Origin: Amycolatopsis anabasis | GTDB lineage: Bacteria > Actinomycetota > Actinomycetes > Mycobacteriales > Pseudonocardiaceae | Direction of reading: 5' to 3' | DNA length: 64,000 nt | NCBI RefSeq assembly: GCF_009765355.1 | Contig: NZ_VTHK01000013.1 | Coordinates: 1 to 64,000, forward strand | Part shown: one piece after another, positions 28,157-37,453 of the stretch | Layout of the letters: every line of letters starts with the position of its first letter | Numbering within the stretch: the first letter of the stretch is position 1 | Position numbers and translations under genes: made by a program | The notes under the pieces: generated by a model | Told to the model about the DNA's origin: nothing | The model's input: the letters and a program-made list of their open reading frames with translations, nothing else | The model's database searches: none

Positions 28157-29692
28157 TTACTTCGCGTCGAAGCGGATGGTGTGCCAGCCGGTGGCGCCGT
28201 CCGGGACCGTGCCGACCCGTTCCCCGGTCTGCGGGTAGCCGGACTTGTCGGTGGCCCGCGCGGAAACCTGGTGGCCGCCCGGGGAGACCTGGAGTTCGGC
28301 CTGCCACATCCGCCACGTGTCGTCATTGACCACAGTGGACAGTGTGGCCGGTTGCCACGGCCCGTTGTCCAGCCGTACTTCGACCTTTTCGATGCCGGTG
28401 TGCTGGGCCCAGGCGATTCCGGCCACGATCAGTTTGCCCGCGGGCACGTTCGCGAAGCCCTTCGGCGCGTCGATCCGGGACTGGGTCTTGATCGGGCCGC
28501 GTTCGCCCCAGCCGCGGTCGAGCCAGTAGGCGCGGCGGGCTTTCCACGTGGTGACTTCCAGATCGGTGACCCATTTGGTCGCGGAAACGTAACCGTAGAG
28601 CCCGGGAACGACCATCCGCGCGGGAAAACCGTGTTCCACCGGCAGCGGTTCGCCGTTCATGCCGATGGCCAGCAGCGCGCCCCGGCGGGGATCCAGCACG
28701 GCGTCGACCGGAGTGCCGCAGGTCCAGCCGTCCGCGCTGGTGGAGAAGAGCTGTTCGGCGCCGGGTTTCACCCCGGCCTCGTCGAGCAGGTCGCGCAGTT
28801 CCACGCCGAGGAAGTTCGCGGTCGAGATGTACGGGCCGCCGACCTCGTTCGACACGCAGGTCAGCGTGATGCTGCGTTCGACCAGCGGCCGGTCGCGGAT
28901 ATCGGCGTAGCCGAAGGTGACCTCGCGTTCGACCATGCCGTGGATGCGCAGGCGCCAGTCCTCCGCGCGCACCTGGGGCACCACGAGCGCGGTGTCGATG
29001 CGGTAGAAGTCGCGGTTCGAGGTGAGGAACGGCGGCGTGCCGAGTTTGGCGAAATCGGCGTCGGCCGGGATCGCGGGCGCGGGCCGCGCGGGAACGAGCC
29101 TGCCCACCGCGGCCCGGGAGCCCTCGGCGTCCTTGCGCGAGCCGATCAGCTGACCGGCCAGCCCGGCCACCCCCGCCCCGGCCGCGACCCCCACCGCGGT
29201 CTTCAGAAACCTGCGCCGGTCCGGCGTACTCACGGTCTGCGACCACGCGAGGCGGTGCAGCCAGGTGAACACCCCCACGCCGACGAGCAGGCTGGCCAGC
29301 GGCGCGACGATCGCGATCTGGCCGAGGTCGGGCCGGTCGTACGCGGCCAGCACGCCGACCGCGCCGAACACCGCGACCAGCACCAGCCCGGGCAGGTGGC
29401 TCCGGCGGGACAGCAGCCCGGCGAGCACCGCCAGCCCCAGCAGCACCACGGCCATGCCGAGCAGCAGCACGACCTTGTCGTGGGTGCCGAAGGTGCTCAC
29501 CGCGAAGTCCTTCAGCCAGGACGGGGTGACATCGATCGCGCTGTTGCCGACCGCGAGGTACGGCGAGGCGTTCGGCCCGACGAACCCGGCGACCAGGTGC
29601 CCCGCGGCGAGCGCGGCCAGCAGCGCCAGCACGCCGATCAGTGCGGCGGGCCGGGCGGCCAGCCGCGGGCGGGTGTCCAGTTCGGTGCTCAC
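28157..29692 (-). CDS. molybdopterin-dependent membrane oxidoreductase
   Basis: 511 residues: about five N-terminal membrane helices (to about 145), then a sulfite-oxidase-type molybdopterin domain whose Mo-ligand cysteine is in ITLTCVSNEVGG, and a C-terminal Ig-like Mo-co dimerisation domain (VEVRLDNGPWQPA). The twin-Arg-like DRRRFLKTAVG lies before the soluble part, which probably faces outward. Electron acceptor and substrate are unknown. Related to YedY/SuoX-type proteins of actinobacteria. Confidence 0.85.
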   Translation of the reverse strand: MSTELDTRPRLAARPAALIGVLALLAALAAGHLVAGFVGPNASPYLAVGNSAIDVTPSWLKDFAVSTFGTHDKVVLLLGMAVVLLGLAVLAGLLSRRSHLPGLVLVAVFGAVGVLAAYDRPDLGQIAIVAPLASLLVGVGVFTWLHRLAWSQTVSTPDRRRFLKTAVGVAAGAGVAGLAGQLIGSRKDAEGSRAAVGRLVPARPAPAIPADADFAKLGTPPFLTSNRDFYRIDTALVVPQVRAEDWRLRIHGMVEREVTFGYADIRDRPLVERSITLTCVSNEVGGPYISTANFLGVELRDLLDEAGVKPGAEQLFSTSADGWTCGTPVDAVLDPRRGALLAIGMNGEPLPVEHGFPARMVVPGLYGYVSATKWVTDLEVTTWKARRAYWLDRGWGERGPIKTQSRIDAPKGFANVPAGKLIVAGIAWAQHTGIEKVEVRLDNGPWQPATLSTVVNDDTWRMWQAELQVSPGGHQVSARATDKSGYPQTGERVGTVPDGATGWHTIRFDAK

Positions 29693-29738
29693 GTCTCCAT
29701 CTTCGGAGCCATCCGCCCGTCCGGCTTGCGCGAGAGCC

Positions 29739-29984
29739 TTACGAGTCCCTTAAGAGGTCGCGGCGGAGGCGGTCCTCGTCGACCGTCCAGTACGAGTGCT
29801 CGTCGCCGTCGAGCAGGATCACCGGCACCCGGTCGCCGTATTCGGCCCGCCATTCCGGATCGCTGTCCACGTCTGCCGCCGACCATTCCACGCCGAGTTC
29901 CGCGGCGAGCCGCTCGATCACCCGCTCGGCCTGCTCGCAGGATCCGCAGCCCCGCCGGGTCATCACGGTTATCTGGTGCGACAT
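29739..29984 (-). CDS. glutaredoxin family protein
   Basis: 81 residues with a thioredoxin fold and an active-site CGSC at 13-16, then the cis-Pro segment DRVPVILLDG. It matches the short glutaredoxin-like proteins found upstream of hemA in actinobacteria (Rv0508 as I recall). It may be a mycothiol-linked redoxin; partner unknown. Start codon follows the ligase gene stop by five bases. Confidence 0.85.
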   Translation of the reverse strand: MSHQITVMTRRGCGSCEQAERVIERLAAELGVEWSAADVDSDPEWRAEYGDRVPVILLDGDEHSYWTVDEDRLRRDLLRDS

Positions 29985-29989
29985 GGAAC

Positions 29990-31525
29990 CTATCCTCGCA
30001 GGCGGACGCGGCGGAGTTTGCCGGTCGCCGAATGCGGGAGCTCGTCGGCGAACTCGACGGTCCGCGGCACCTTGTACCCGGCCAGCCGGGTCGCGCAGTG
30101 CTCCACGATCTGCTGCTCGGACAGCGCCGCCCCGGTCACCGGCACCACGACCGCCTTCACCGCCTCGCCGCTGCGCTCGTCGAGCACGCCCACCACGGCG
30201 GATTCGGCCACCTCGGGCAGCTCGCCGATGACCCCCTCCACCTCGTGCGGGTAGACGTTGAACCCGTTCACGATGATCAGGTCGTTCGCCCGGTCGACCA
30301 GGTGCAGATCGCCGTCCACGTCCAGGTAGCCCACGTCCCCGGTCCGGAACCAGCCCTCGGCGTCCGGGCCGTGCGCCCCGTCCGGCCAGTAGCCGGAGAA
30401 CAGGTTCGCGCCGCGCACCGAGACCAGCCCGGTGCCACCGGTCCCCTCGTCGAACGCGTCGTCCGGATCGTCCGGGTCGAGCGGCACGGGTTCGCTGTCG
30501 CCGTCCGGTTCGACCAGCCGCAGTTCCACCCCGGGCAGCGGGCGGCCGACCGAACCCGGTTTCGGGTACCCGGTGACCACGGTCGAGGTCAGCACCGGGG
30601 CCGTCTCGGTCAGCCCGTAGCCCTCGTACACGCCGAGCCCGGTCGCCTGCCGGATCGCCGCCAGCACCTTCGGGTGCAGCGGGGCCGCGCCCGAGGTCAG
30701 CATGCGCACGGTGGACAGCCCCTCGCCGAGTTCGTCGGCGGGCAGCGCGGCGAATTCGACGTACATCGCGGGCACGCCGGTGATCGCGGTGATCCGGTGC
30801 TCCGCGCAGGCGGCCAGCGCGGAGCGGGCGTCGAACCGCGGGGCGAGCACCACGGTCGCGCCGACCGCGGTCGCCAGCAGCAGGCCCGGCCCGAGCCCGT
30901 ACACGTGGAACAGCGGAATGGCGATCAGCACCCGGTCGGTGCGTTCCAGCACGGCCGGGGTGACCGCGCGGAGCTGGTTGAGGTTGGCCAGCAGGGCGCG
31001 GTGGGACAGCATCACGCCGCGCGGGCGGCCGGTGGTGCCCGAGGTGTAGGACAGCACGGCGATGTCCTCGCCGCCGCCGCTCGGCGCGAACTTCGCGCCC
31101 GGTTCCCGACCGGGTGCCAGCACTCGGACGCTCTCCGGCAAGTCGTCAGAGCCCGCGCCGACGATCAGCCGCGCGCCGCTGTGCTCGAGCAGGGACCGCA
31201 GTTCGGCCGGGGGCCCCTGCGGGGACAGCGGCACCGCGATCGCGCCCGCCCGCACTACCGCGAAAAGGGTAATCACGAAATCCGCCGAGGTCGGCAGCCG
31301 CAGCACCACCCGGTCGCCCGGCGCCACGCCCTCGGCCACCAACCGGCGCGCCTGGCCGTCGGCCGCGGCGTCGAGTTCGGCCCAGGTGAACCGCGCCCCG
31401 GATTCGGTGTCGATCACCGCGACCGAGTCCGGCCGGCGGCCCGCGGCGGCGGAGAGCAGGTCAGCGATGCTTTCCCCGGCGACCTCGTCACCCACGGCAT
31501 TTGCGACGTTGCTCTCGGCGGTCAA
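29990..31525 (-). CDS. AMP-forming acyl-CoA synthetase
   Basis: 511-residue ANL ligase. ATP loop SYTSGTTGRPRG, adenylate motif YEGYGLTET, hinge RTGDVGYLDVDG and DRANDLIIVNGFNVYPHEVE, and the C-terminal lysine in SATGKLRRV are all present. The class activates carboxylic acids as CoA thioesters; chain length cannot be read from sequence. The start is TTG 31525 with a GGGG-type site; a shorter GTG start is possible. It is divergent from the sigma factor unit. Confidence 0.88.
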   Translation of the reverse strand: MTAESNVANAVGDEVAGESIADLLSAAAGRRPDSVAVIDTESGARFTWAELDAAADGQARRLVAEGVAPGDRVVLRLPTSADFVITLFAVVRAGAIAVPLSPQGPPAELRSLLEHSGARLIVGAGSDDLPESVRVLAPGREPGAKFAPSGGGEDIAVLSYTSGTTGRPRGVMLSHRALLANLNQLRAVTPAVLERTDRVLIAIPLFHVYGLGPGLLLATAVGATVVLAPRFDARSALAACAEHRITAITGVPAMYVEFAALPADELGEGLSTVRMLTSGAAPLHPKVLAAIRQATGLGVYEGYGLTETAPVLTSTVVTGYPKPGSVGRPLPGVELRLVEPDGDSEPVPLDPDDPDDAFDEGTGGTGLVSVRGANLFSGYWPDGAHGPDAEGWFRTGDVGYLDVDGDLHLVDRANDLIIVNGFNVYPHEVEGVIGELPEVAESAVVGVLDERSGEAVKAVVVPVTGAALSEQQIVEHCATRLAGYKVPRTVEFADELPHSATGKLRRVRLRG

Positions 31526-31746
31526 CCCCGACCCCTCTCTGCGTCCACATCGTCACACCCGGTGTGCGCTCCCGAGCTTTTCGAAGCGTTCTCAGTTTGT
31601 CATCTCCATCCCCCGTCATGGGGAGAACCGGGAGTCGTCGTAAATCCGCAACCAGAAGACCACTACCTACTTCGCGGTAGCAACACGTATGCTGCTCAGC
31701 GTCCCTGCGTGGTGTTGATCACGAGGGGACGGGAAAGGGTGTCGCT
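31526..31746. other. upstream region of the sigma-factor unit
   Basis: About 220 bases without a credible gene. It holds a TATGCT hexamer near 31688 and a short CTAC/GTAG symmetry just before it, either of which could belong to a promoter for the plus-strand unit. A GGGAAAGGG ribosome site sits at its end. No clear -35 is seen. Confidence 0.35.
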
Positions 31747-31851
31747 GTGAGGAACTGGCTGACTGCTCACGAGGCGGTTTTCGAGGTCCGGGATGCCCAC
31801 CTGCACGTCGGCACTGGGGACCCCCGGGGCTCTGGAGGTACGACACGATGA
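31747..31851 (+). CDS. 34-codon ORF coupled to the sigma-factor gene
   Basis: GTG 31747 follows a GGAAAGGG site by seven bases and opens a 34-residue frame whose TGA overlaps the sigma-factor ATG as ATGA. The peptide begins MRNWLTAHE and ends GSGGTTR. It has no hydrophobic core and no recognised domain. The coupling arrangement is direct from the sequence; a regulatory role is inferred. Confidence 0.45.
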   Translation: MRNWLTAHEAVFEVRDAHLHVGTGDPRGSGGTTR

Positions 31852-32558
31852 GCCTGCACGTCGCCACCGCCGGTGGCCTGCCCGCGCTCGCCGGGCCGGG
31901 CGTCCGTCGCCCGGACGCGAGGACCGCCGACCGGCCCCGGCAGCGGGTCGCCGAAACCGAGCCCGATGCCGCGGCCGAAGCCGCGAAGGCAGAGGCCTGG
32001 GAACTGGTCCGCGCCGCCCAGGGCGGGGACACGGCCGCCTTCGGCGCGCTCTACGACCGCTACGTCGACGTGGTGTTCCGCTATGTCCTGTTCCGGCTCG
32101 GCGACCGGGAACTGGCCGAGGACGTCACGAGCGAGACCTTCCTGCGCGCGCTGCGCCGGATCACCACGGTCAGCTACCAGGGCCGCGACGTCGGCGCCTG
32201 GTTCATCACGATCGCCCGGAACCTGGTGCTCGACCACGTGAAGTCGAGCCGCTTCCGCTTGGAGATTGTCACGGACGAAATCACCGAATCCGGCGTGCCC
32301 CCGTTCGCGGGCGGCGGCGCCCAATCCCCGGCGGGCCCCGAGCAGCAGGTGATGAGCCGCGCCACCCGGGCGGAGCTGCTGCGCTGCGTCGCGGACCTCG
32401 GCGAGGACCAGCGCGAGTGCATCGTGCTGCGCTTCCTGCAGGGCCTTTCGGTGGCCGAGACCGCGCGCATCATGAAGCGCAACGAGGGCGCGATCAAAGC
32501 CCTGCAGCACCGCGCGGTGCGCAGGTTGGCGCAACTGCTCCCGGGCGGACTGCGCTGA
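31848..32558 (+). CDS. bldN: BldN-like ECF sigma factor
   Basis: 236 residues. An N-terminal extension of about 48 residues precedes sigma region 2 (AAFGALYDRYVDVVFRYV, then SETFLRALRRI) and region 4 (FLQGLSVAETARIMKRNEGAIK). The DHVKSSRFRLE linker and region 4 sequence closely match Streptomyces BldN, which is also made with an N-terminal extension and controls development genes such as bldM and chaplins. GGAGG lies nine bases before the ATG. The next gene encodes an RsbN-like anti-sigma protein. Confidence 0.85.
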   Translation: MSLHVATAGGLPALAGPGVRRPDARTADRPRQRVAETEPDAAAEAAKAEAWELVRAAQGGDTAAFGALYDRYVDVVFRYVLFRLGDRELAEDVTSETFLRALRRITTVSYQGRDVGAWFITIARNLVLDHVKSSRFRLEIVTDEITESGVPPFAGGGAQSPAGPEQQVMSRATRAELLRCVADLGEDQRECIVLRFLQGLSVAETARIMKRNEGAIKALQHRAVRRLAQLLPGGLR

Positions 32559-32696
32559 CCGGACCAGCCCGCCGCGTCCGGTCAACCCCATTCGGTCTCC
32601 TGGGCCTCGAAGCCGTAACCGCGCGGCGCGGCCACTCGTTGCTCCTCCACGACAGGCTGTGGACGCTGTGGACAGCCGTGGAGTGGGAGCGAGACC

Positions 32697-33809
32697 GTGA
32701 AGATGCCCGGGTGGTCACCGCGCGAGCGCGCGGAACGTGAACGGTTCGCCCGGGCCGTCGAGGACGAGGGGTTCCCGCTCGACGACGAGGAACTCGCCCG
32801 CCAGCTGTCGGTGGTCTCCGCGTTGCGGGAGATCGCCCGGGACACCGGCCCGGACACGGCCGAACGCCTGCGGATCCGCGCCCGGATCACCGACCGGCTC
32901 GCCGCGCCGGAGGGCAAGCGCCGCCGCCCCGCGGTCGCCGCGGTCTGGGCCGGGGCGTTCACGCTCCTGGTCGCGCTCGGCGGGCTGAGCCTGCTGCTGT
33001 CCAAGGACGCGCTGCCCGGGGACGCCCTGTACGGGCTCAAACGGGCCGGGGAGTCGGCCGCGCTCGGCCTGACCTTCGACGACCAGGCCAAGGCGCTCAA
33101 GCAACTCGAATACGCCCACGGCAGGCTGGACGAGCTCGCCGAACTCGGTTCCGGCGGCGACCACGGGGCCTACACGCTCGCCCTCGACGACTTCGACCGC
33201 GACGCCCGCGCCGGCGTCGCCCGGTTGACCGCGCTCTCGGTCGGCAGCGGCGGGCAGCAGCTCGGCGACTTGCGGACCTGGGCGCAGCGGCAGGCGAGCG
33301 CACTCGCCGGTGCCCGGGCCGCCATTCCCGCCGCGGCGGACGGTGACTACCGGGAGTCGGCGGTGCTGCTCGGCCGGGTGGCGGACCGGGTGGTGGCACT
33401 GACGAACCGGCTCAACTGCTACCGGATCACCTCGGGTGAATCCGACGACCTCGGCCCGCTGCCCGCGCAGGGCGTCTGCGAGCCACCGGTCGATCCGCGG
33501 CACGACCTGCAACCCGGCGCCGAGGAACCGGCGCCGATCCCGACCCCGACCCGGGAGCCGGACCGGCCCGAACTTCCGGCGCAGCAGGTGACCTGGGCCC
33601 CGCCCGCCACGACCAGCGGGGAACCGAGCGAGAGCGCTCGGCCGACCCCGACCTCCGCGCCGACCACGAGTTCCGCGGCGCCGACCACGGTGGCCCCGCC
33701 GATCGCCGCGACCACCGGGCCCCGGCTGCCGACCATGCCGCCCCCGCCGCCCCCGCTTATTTCGGTTCCGCCCCTGATGACGGGTGTGCCGGGAGTAGGT
33801 ATCGGTTAG
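32697..33809 (+). CDS. rsbN: RsbN-like anti-sigma factor, DUF5667
   Basis: 370 residues. A charged cytoplasmic segment (1-78) is followed by one membrane helix at about 79-102 and a large exterior domain beginning [18 protein letters not shown], the DUF5667 region. A Pro/Thr-rich tail follows, with PPPPPP near the end. RsbN in Streptomyces binds BldN through its cytoplasmic part and sits directly downstream of bldN, as here. GTG 32697 is used; ATG two codons later is equally possible. Confidence 0.8.
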   Translation: MKMPGWSPRERAERERFARAVEDEGFPLDDEELARQLSVVSALREIARDTGPDTAERLRIRARITDRLAAPEGKRRRPAVAAVWAGAFTLLVALGGLSLLLSKDALPGDALYGLKRAGESAALGLTFDDQAKALKQLEYAHGRLDELAELGSGGDHGAYTLALDDFDRDARAGVARLTALSVGSGGQQLGDLRTWAQRQASALAGARAAIPAAADGDYRESAVLLGRVADRVVALTNRLNCYRITSGESDDLGPLPAQGVCEPPVDPRHDLQPGAEEPAPIPTPTREPDRPELPAQQVTWAPPATTSGEPSESARPTPTSAPTTSSAAPTTVAPPIAATTGPRLPTMPPPPPPLISVPPLMTGVPGVGIG

Positions 33810-33831
33810 GACAGGCGCCGGGCGCTCTCGC

Positions 33832-33844
33832 TACGCTGTGCTCA
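33832..33844 (+). promoter_or_regulatory. leaderless-type -10 upstream of the HAD gene
   Basis: TACGCT (33832-33837) is six bases before ATG 33844, the spacing expected when transcription begins at the start codon. Confidence 0.5.
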
Positions 33845-33927
33845 TGGCACCTCGTTCGCTCCGACCGCGGGGTGAGCACGAGATCGGCGGAGGCGGTGTG
33901 CGTGGTCCGGTGGAGTGGCAGAAGTAA
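33844..33927 (+). CDS. 27-codon leader ORF overlapping the HAD gene
   Basis: ATG 33844 sits six bases behind a TACGCT -10 and opens a 27-residue frame ([11 protein letters not shown], ending VEWQK) that stops 26 bases inside the HAD hydrolase gene. It has no ribosome site, as expected for a leaderless ORF. It could set the rate of re-initiation at GTG 33902, or it may simply be an untranslated 5' region. Confidence 0.35.
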   Translation: MAPRSLRPRGEHEIGGGGVRGPVEWQK

Positions 33928-34825
33928 GGGTCCCGAGCTGGAACGGCTCGCCGCGCTGGCCGGCGAAGCCTCGGCCGACGCTGCCGTAGCCATGGAGACC
34001 ACCACTGCCGGGGTGCTCACCGAGGACGCCGACGCACCGGTTTCCCCGCCCGCGCCGCCGGATCTCACCGCGGCCGCGTTCTTCGACGTGGACAACACCA
34101 TGATGATGGGCGCGTCGATCTTCCACTTCGCCCGCGGGCTGGCCGCGCGCAAGTACTTCACCACCGCGGATCTGGCCGGTTTCGCCTGGCAGCAGGTGAA
34201 GTTCCGGGTCGGCGGCCGGGAGAGCAAGGACAGCATCAAGTCCAGCCGCGAGCAGGGACTGTCCTTTGTGGCCGGTCGCACGGTCAAGGAGATGAACGAG
34301 GTCGGCGAGCAGATCTACGACGAGCTGATGTCGGACAAGATCTGGGCCGGCACCCGGGCGCTCGCCCAGATGCACCTGGACGCGGGGCAGCGGGTCTGGC
34401 TGGTCACCGCGACGCCGGTCGAACTGGCCGCGATCATCTCGCGGCGGCTGGGCCTCACCGGCGCGCTGGGCACCGTGCTGGAGAGCGAGGACGGGGTGTA
34501 CACCGGGCGGCTGGTCGGGGACATGCTGCACGGCCGCGCGAAGGCGCACGCTGTCCGCGCGCTGGCCGCCCGCGAAGGGCTGAACCTGCGCCGGTGCACG
34601 GCGTACTCCGACTCGCAGAACGACGTGCCGATGCTGTCCACGGTCGGCACCGCGGTCGCGATCAACCCGGACGCCGGGCTGCGCGAGGTCGCGCGGGCGC
34701 GGGGCTGGGAAATCCGCGACTTCCGCACCGGCCGGAAGGCCGCCAAGATCGGCGTCCCGTCGGTGCTGGGCGCCGGGGCCGTAGCGGGCGCGGTCGCCGC
34801 GGGCATCGCCTACCGCCGCCGCTGA
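33902..34825 (+). CDS. HAD-IB family phosphatase
   Basis: 307 residues from GTG 33902, which has GGAGG (33889-33893) eight bases upstream; GTGs at 33896 and 33872 are longer but worse placed. HAD motif I is [12 protein letters not shown], motif II lies in [10 protein letters not shown], and motif IV is [12 protein letters not shown]-terminal Gly/Ala helix and Arg-rich end suggest a membrane anchor. It resembles SerB1-type (Rv0505c) proteins. The substrate may be a phospholipid or small phosphate ester rather than phosphoserine. Confidence 0.85.
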   Translation: MVRWSGRSKGPELERLAALAGEASADAAVAMETTTAGVLTEDADAPVSPPAPPDLTAAAFFDVDNTMMMGASIFHFARGLAARKYFTTADLAGFAWQQVKFRVGGRESKDSIKSSREQGLSFVAGRTVKEMNEVGEQIYDELMSDKIWAGTRALAQMHLDAGQRVWLVTATPVELAAIISRRLGLTGALGTVLESEDGVYTGRLVGDMLHGRAKAHAVRALAAREGLNLRRCTAYSDSQNDVPMLSTVGTAVAINPDAGLREVARARGWEIRDFRTGRKAAKIGVPSVLGAGAVAGAVAAGIAYRRR

Positions 34826-34852
34826 AACCGGCATCTCGTCGCCGGGTTGCCG

Positions 34853-35920
34853 TCAGCCCTTGAAGATGCCGCGGCGCTGGGTGAGGCGCTGGTAGAGGGT
34901 GTGCTGGATGGATTCCCGGACCTGGTCGGTGAGGTTGAAGACCAGCATCGGGTCGTCCTTGTCCTCGGCCGAGAACTCGTCGGTGCGGATCGGCTCGCCG
35001 AACTCGATGTGCCACTTGGTCGGCAGCGGGATCGCGCCGAGCGGGCCGAGCAGCGGGAAGAACGGCGTCACCGGGAAGTACGGCAACCCGAGCAGCCGCG
35101 CCAGCGGCTTGAGGTCGCCGATCTTCGGGTAGATCTCCTCCGCGCCCACGATGGACACCGGGATGATCGGCGCCTGCGCGCGCAGTGCGGCGGCCACGAA
35201 CCCGCCCCGGCCGAAGCGTTGCAGCTTGTACCGCGACGCGAACGGTTTGCCGATGCCCTTGAACCCCTCCGGCCACACGCCGACGAGTTCGCCGGTGCGC
35301 AGCAGGCGTTCGGCGTCCGGATTGCAGGCCAGCGTCTGCCCCGACTTCCGGGCGAGCGCGCCCACCAGCGGCAGCTGGAAGACCAGGTCCGCGCCCAGCC
35401 CCCGCAGGTACCGGTGCGCCGGGTGCTCGTCGTGCACGGCGACCGCGGTCATCAGCGCGTCCAGCGGCAACGTGCCGGAGTGGTTGCACACCAGCAGCGC
35501 GCCGCCGGATTCCGGCAGGTTGTGCACGCCGTGCGCGGTCACCCGGAACCACTTCTCGTACAGCACGCGCAGCGGGGGCAGCAGCAGGGTTTCGGTGAGC
35601 TCGGCGTCGAAGCCGAATTCGTCGACGGTGTAGTCGCCGGTCAGCCGGTTGCGCAGGAAGTTCAGCGCGGTGCGGACTCCCGGGGGCAGGGAAGCCAGCG
35701 TCTCCTCCGCGTCCGCGGGCTGAACCCGCTCCGCGGTGCCGGGGAAACCGATTACCGGGGCATCGGCCGTGCGTTCGGCCTCGGTCACGTCTTGTTCGGG
35801 CACGTTCACTGGATCACGCTGGGGTTTCTCCCGCCCCGGTCCGTGCAGGGGGATGACCTGCGCCGACGTGCTGGTCGTCACGATGTCCGCCTTGCCTTCC
35901 TCCCCCAGGTGTCGACTCAT
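34853..35920 (-). CDS. PlsC-type lysophospholipid acyltransferase
   Basis: 355 residues. A long N-terminal region (about 100 residues) precedes the acyltransferase core with catalytic VCNHSGTLPLDAL (an NHx5D variant of HX4D) and the phosphate-binding VWPEGFKG. It resembles mycobacterial Rv0502. It should acylate a lysophospholipid or glycolipid at the membrane. ATG 35920 overlaps the upstream stop as ATGA, so it is coupled to the epimerase-like gene. Confidence 0.88.
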   Translation of the reverse strand: MSRHLGEEGKADIVTTSTSAQVIPLHGPGREKPQRDPVNVPEQDVTEAERTADAPVIGFPGTAERVQPADAEETLASLPPGVRTALNFLRNRLTGDYTVDEFGFDAELTETLLLPPLRVLYEKWFRVTAHGVHNLPESGGALLVCNHSGTLPLDALMTAVAVHDEHPAHRYLRGLGADLVFQLPLVGALARKSGQTLACNPDAERLLRTGELVGVWPEGFKGIGKPFASRYKLQRFGRGGFVAAALRAQAPIIPVSIVGAEEIYPKIGDLKPLARLLGLPYFPVTPFFPLLGPLGAIPLPTKWHIEFGEPIRTDEFSAEDKDDPMLVFNLTDQVRESIQHTLYQRLTQRRGIFKG

Positions 35921-36969
35921 TGATTGCGCGCGGCCTGCCCCGTCGCCGCCGCGACCACCATCTTCCCGGCCAGTCCGGCCAGACTCCTGCCGTCGACCAC
36001 CGGGCGCAGTCCCCGGCCCTGCACGTAGTCGTCGAACGCTTCCCGCGTGGTCCACCTCGGCGTGTAGCCGAAGTCCCGCTTGAGCCGGGTGGTGTCCACG
36101 ACCCGGCCGAAGTTGAGCAGGCGCACCTGATCGGCCGAGAAATCGACCACCCGCGCGCCGCGCAGCACCTTGGAAACCGACGGCACCACGCCGCTCGGCA
36201 CCGGCAGCTCCACCCGTCCGGCGCGGCGGATCGCCTGAGACAGGGTGAGTACCCCGTCCGAGCCGACGTTGAACACGCCCGGTTTGTCTTCCAGCGTCGC
36301 CTGTTCCAGCACGGCCAGGGCGTCCGCCGAGTGCAGGAGCTGGATGCGCGCGTCGTAGCCGAGGACGGTGGGCACCACCGGCAGCGCGAAGTACCGGGCG
36401 AGCACGGTGTCGACCTCGGGACCGATGAGGTTGGAGAACCGGGCCATGGTGACCGTGATGTCCGGCCGCCGCCGGGACAGCCCGCGGACGTACCCCTCCA
36501 TCTCGACCGCGTCCTTGGCGTAGCCGCTGGACGAGGCCGGGATGAGTTCGGAGTCCTCGGTGAACACCGCCTGCGAACGCGCGCCCGCGCCGTAGACCGC
36601 GGCGGTCGATTTGACCACCAGCTTGCGCACGAGCGGGGAACGCTGGCACGCGGCGAGCAGCCGCATGGTGCCGATGACGTTGACTTCCTTGATCGCCGTC
36701 CGCCGCCCCGGGCCCGCCGGATGCGCGGTGCACGAGGCGTGCACCACGGTGTCCACCTTGGCGGTGCTGATCACCTTGGCGATCAGCGGGTTGCGGATGT
36801 CCGCGCGGACGAACTCGGCGCGGCCCAGGCGCCGGAGCACGGATTTCTGCGGCGGCGTGGTGTCCACGCCGATGACCCGCTCGAAGCGCGGGTTGTTCCC
36901 GAGCCGGGCCAGCAGTTTGCCACCGAGCTCACCGCCGACCCCGGTGACGAGCACGATGTTGGACGGCAT
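35917..36969 (-). CDS. NAD-dependent epimerase/dehydratase, GalE2-like
   Basis: 350 residues with an N-terminal Rossmann fold (VTGVGGELGGKLLARLG) and the extended-SDR middle section. The catalytic Tyr is in SSSGYAKDAVE, but the usual Lys four residues after Tyr is Ala here, so the canonical YxxxK is absent. It resembles Rv0501 (GalE2), where I recall a similar site. Sugar epimerisation is therefore uncertain. Downstream coupling to the acyltransferase suggests envelope-lipid work. Confidence 0.8.
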   Translation of the reverse strand: MPSNIVLVTGVGGELGGKLLARLGNNPRFERVIGVDTTPPQKSVLRRLGRAEFVRADIRNPLIAKVISTAKVDTVVHASCTAHPAGPGRRTAIKEVNVIGTMRLLAACQRSPLVRKLVVKSTAAVYGAGARSQAVFTEDSELIPASSSGYAKDAVEMEGYVRGLSRRRPDITVTMARFSNLIGPEVDTVLARYFALPVVPTVLGYDARIQLLHSADALAVLEQATLEDKPGVFNVGSDGVLTLSQAIRRAGRVELPVPSGVVPSVSKVLRGARVVDFSADQVRLLNFGRVVDTTRLKRDFGYTPRWTTREAFDDYVQGRGLRPVVDGRSLAGLAGKMVVAAATGQAARNQ

Positions 36970-37158
36970 TCGACCCCCTGCAGCGTGGGAAAGTGGGCTC
37001 GGTGCGCGAACTCGTTGCTAGCTGTAAGGATCGCGTTGACGCACCCTGGATGTTACCGCGCAAGTAGGCCCCGCGAGCGGTGTCTTACATGCTATTAACC
37101 CTGGTCACGCACTTCTCATAAAGAGTCACGCAGCTCATAGCGACTCACCCGAATGGCG

Positions 37159-37189
37159 GCGGCCCGCCCAGGTGTCCTGGACGGGCCGC
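37159..37189 (-). terminator. hairpin after the bS22-type gene
   Basis: GCGGCCCGCCCAGG (37159-37172) pairs with 37176-37189 with one mismatch and a three-base loop TGT, 41 bases past the small gene's stop. There is no T-tract. The following 180 bases up to the epimerase gene hold no other feature I can name. Confidence 0.6.
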
Positions 37190-37230
37190 GAACGCTTTCG
37201 GTCACCGCACGGTCGTGAACCGGCTCGGTG

Positions 37231-37332
37231 TCACTTGCCCTGCTTGCGGCGCTGCATCCGGGTGCGGCGCAACAGCTTGCGGTGCTTCTTCTTGGACATG
37301 CGCTTGCGGCGCTTTTTGATCACCGAGCCCAC
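37231..37332 (-). CDS. 33-residue basic ribosomal peptide (bS22/AURKAIP1-type)
   Basis: GTG 37332 with AAGGAG five bases upstream encodes 33 residues, more than half Lys or Arg ([14 protein letters not shown], ending QRRKQGK). This is the AURKAIP1/COX24 C-terminal motif of the small actinobacterial ribosomal protein bS22 (Rv0500B as I recall). It lies between the HTH gene and galE2-like gene as in mycobacteria. It is too short for routine gene finders. Confidence 0.88.
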   Translation of the reverse strand: MGSVIKKRRKRMSKKKHRKLLRRTRMQRRKQGK

Positions 37333-37453
37333 GGGTGCTCCTTACATCGGTCGTCGATCACGCTGCCCGGCGCAGCGTCCAACGGATGGAGCGCATCAGG
37401 CACGAGCGGTCTACCAGGTTACCGGTGACCGCTGCCCTGCCGGTCGCGGGCCC

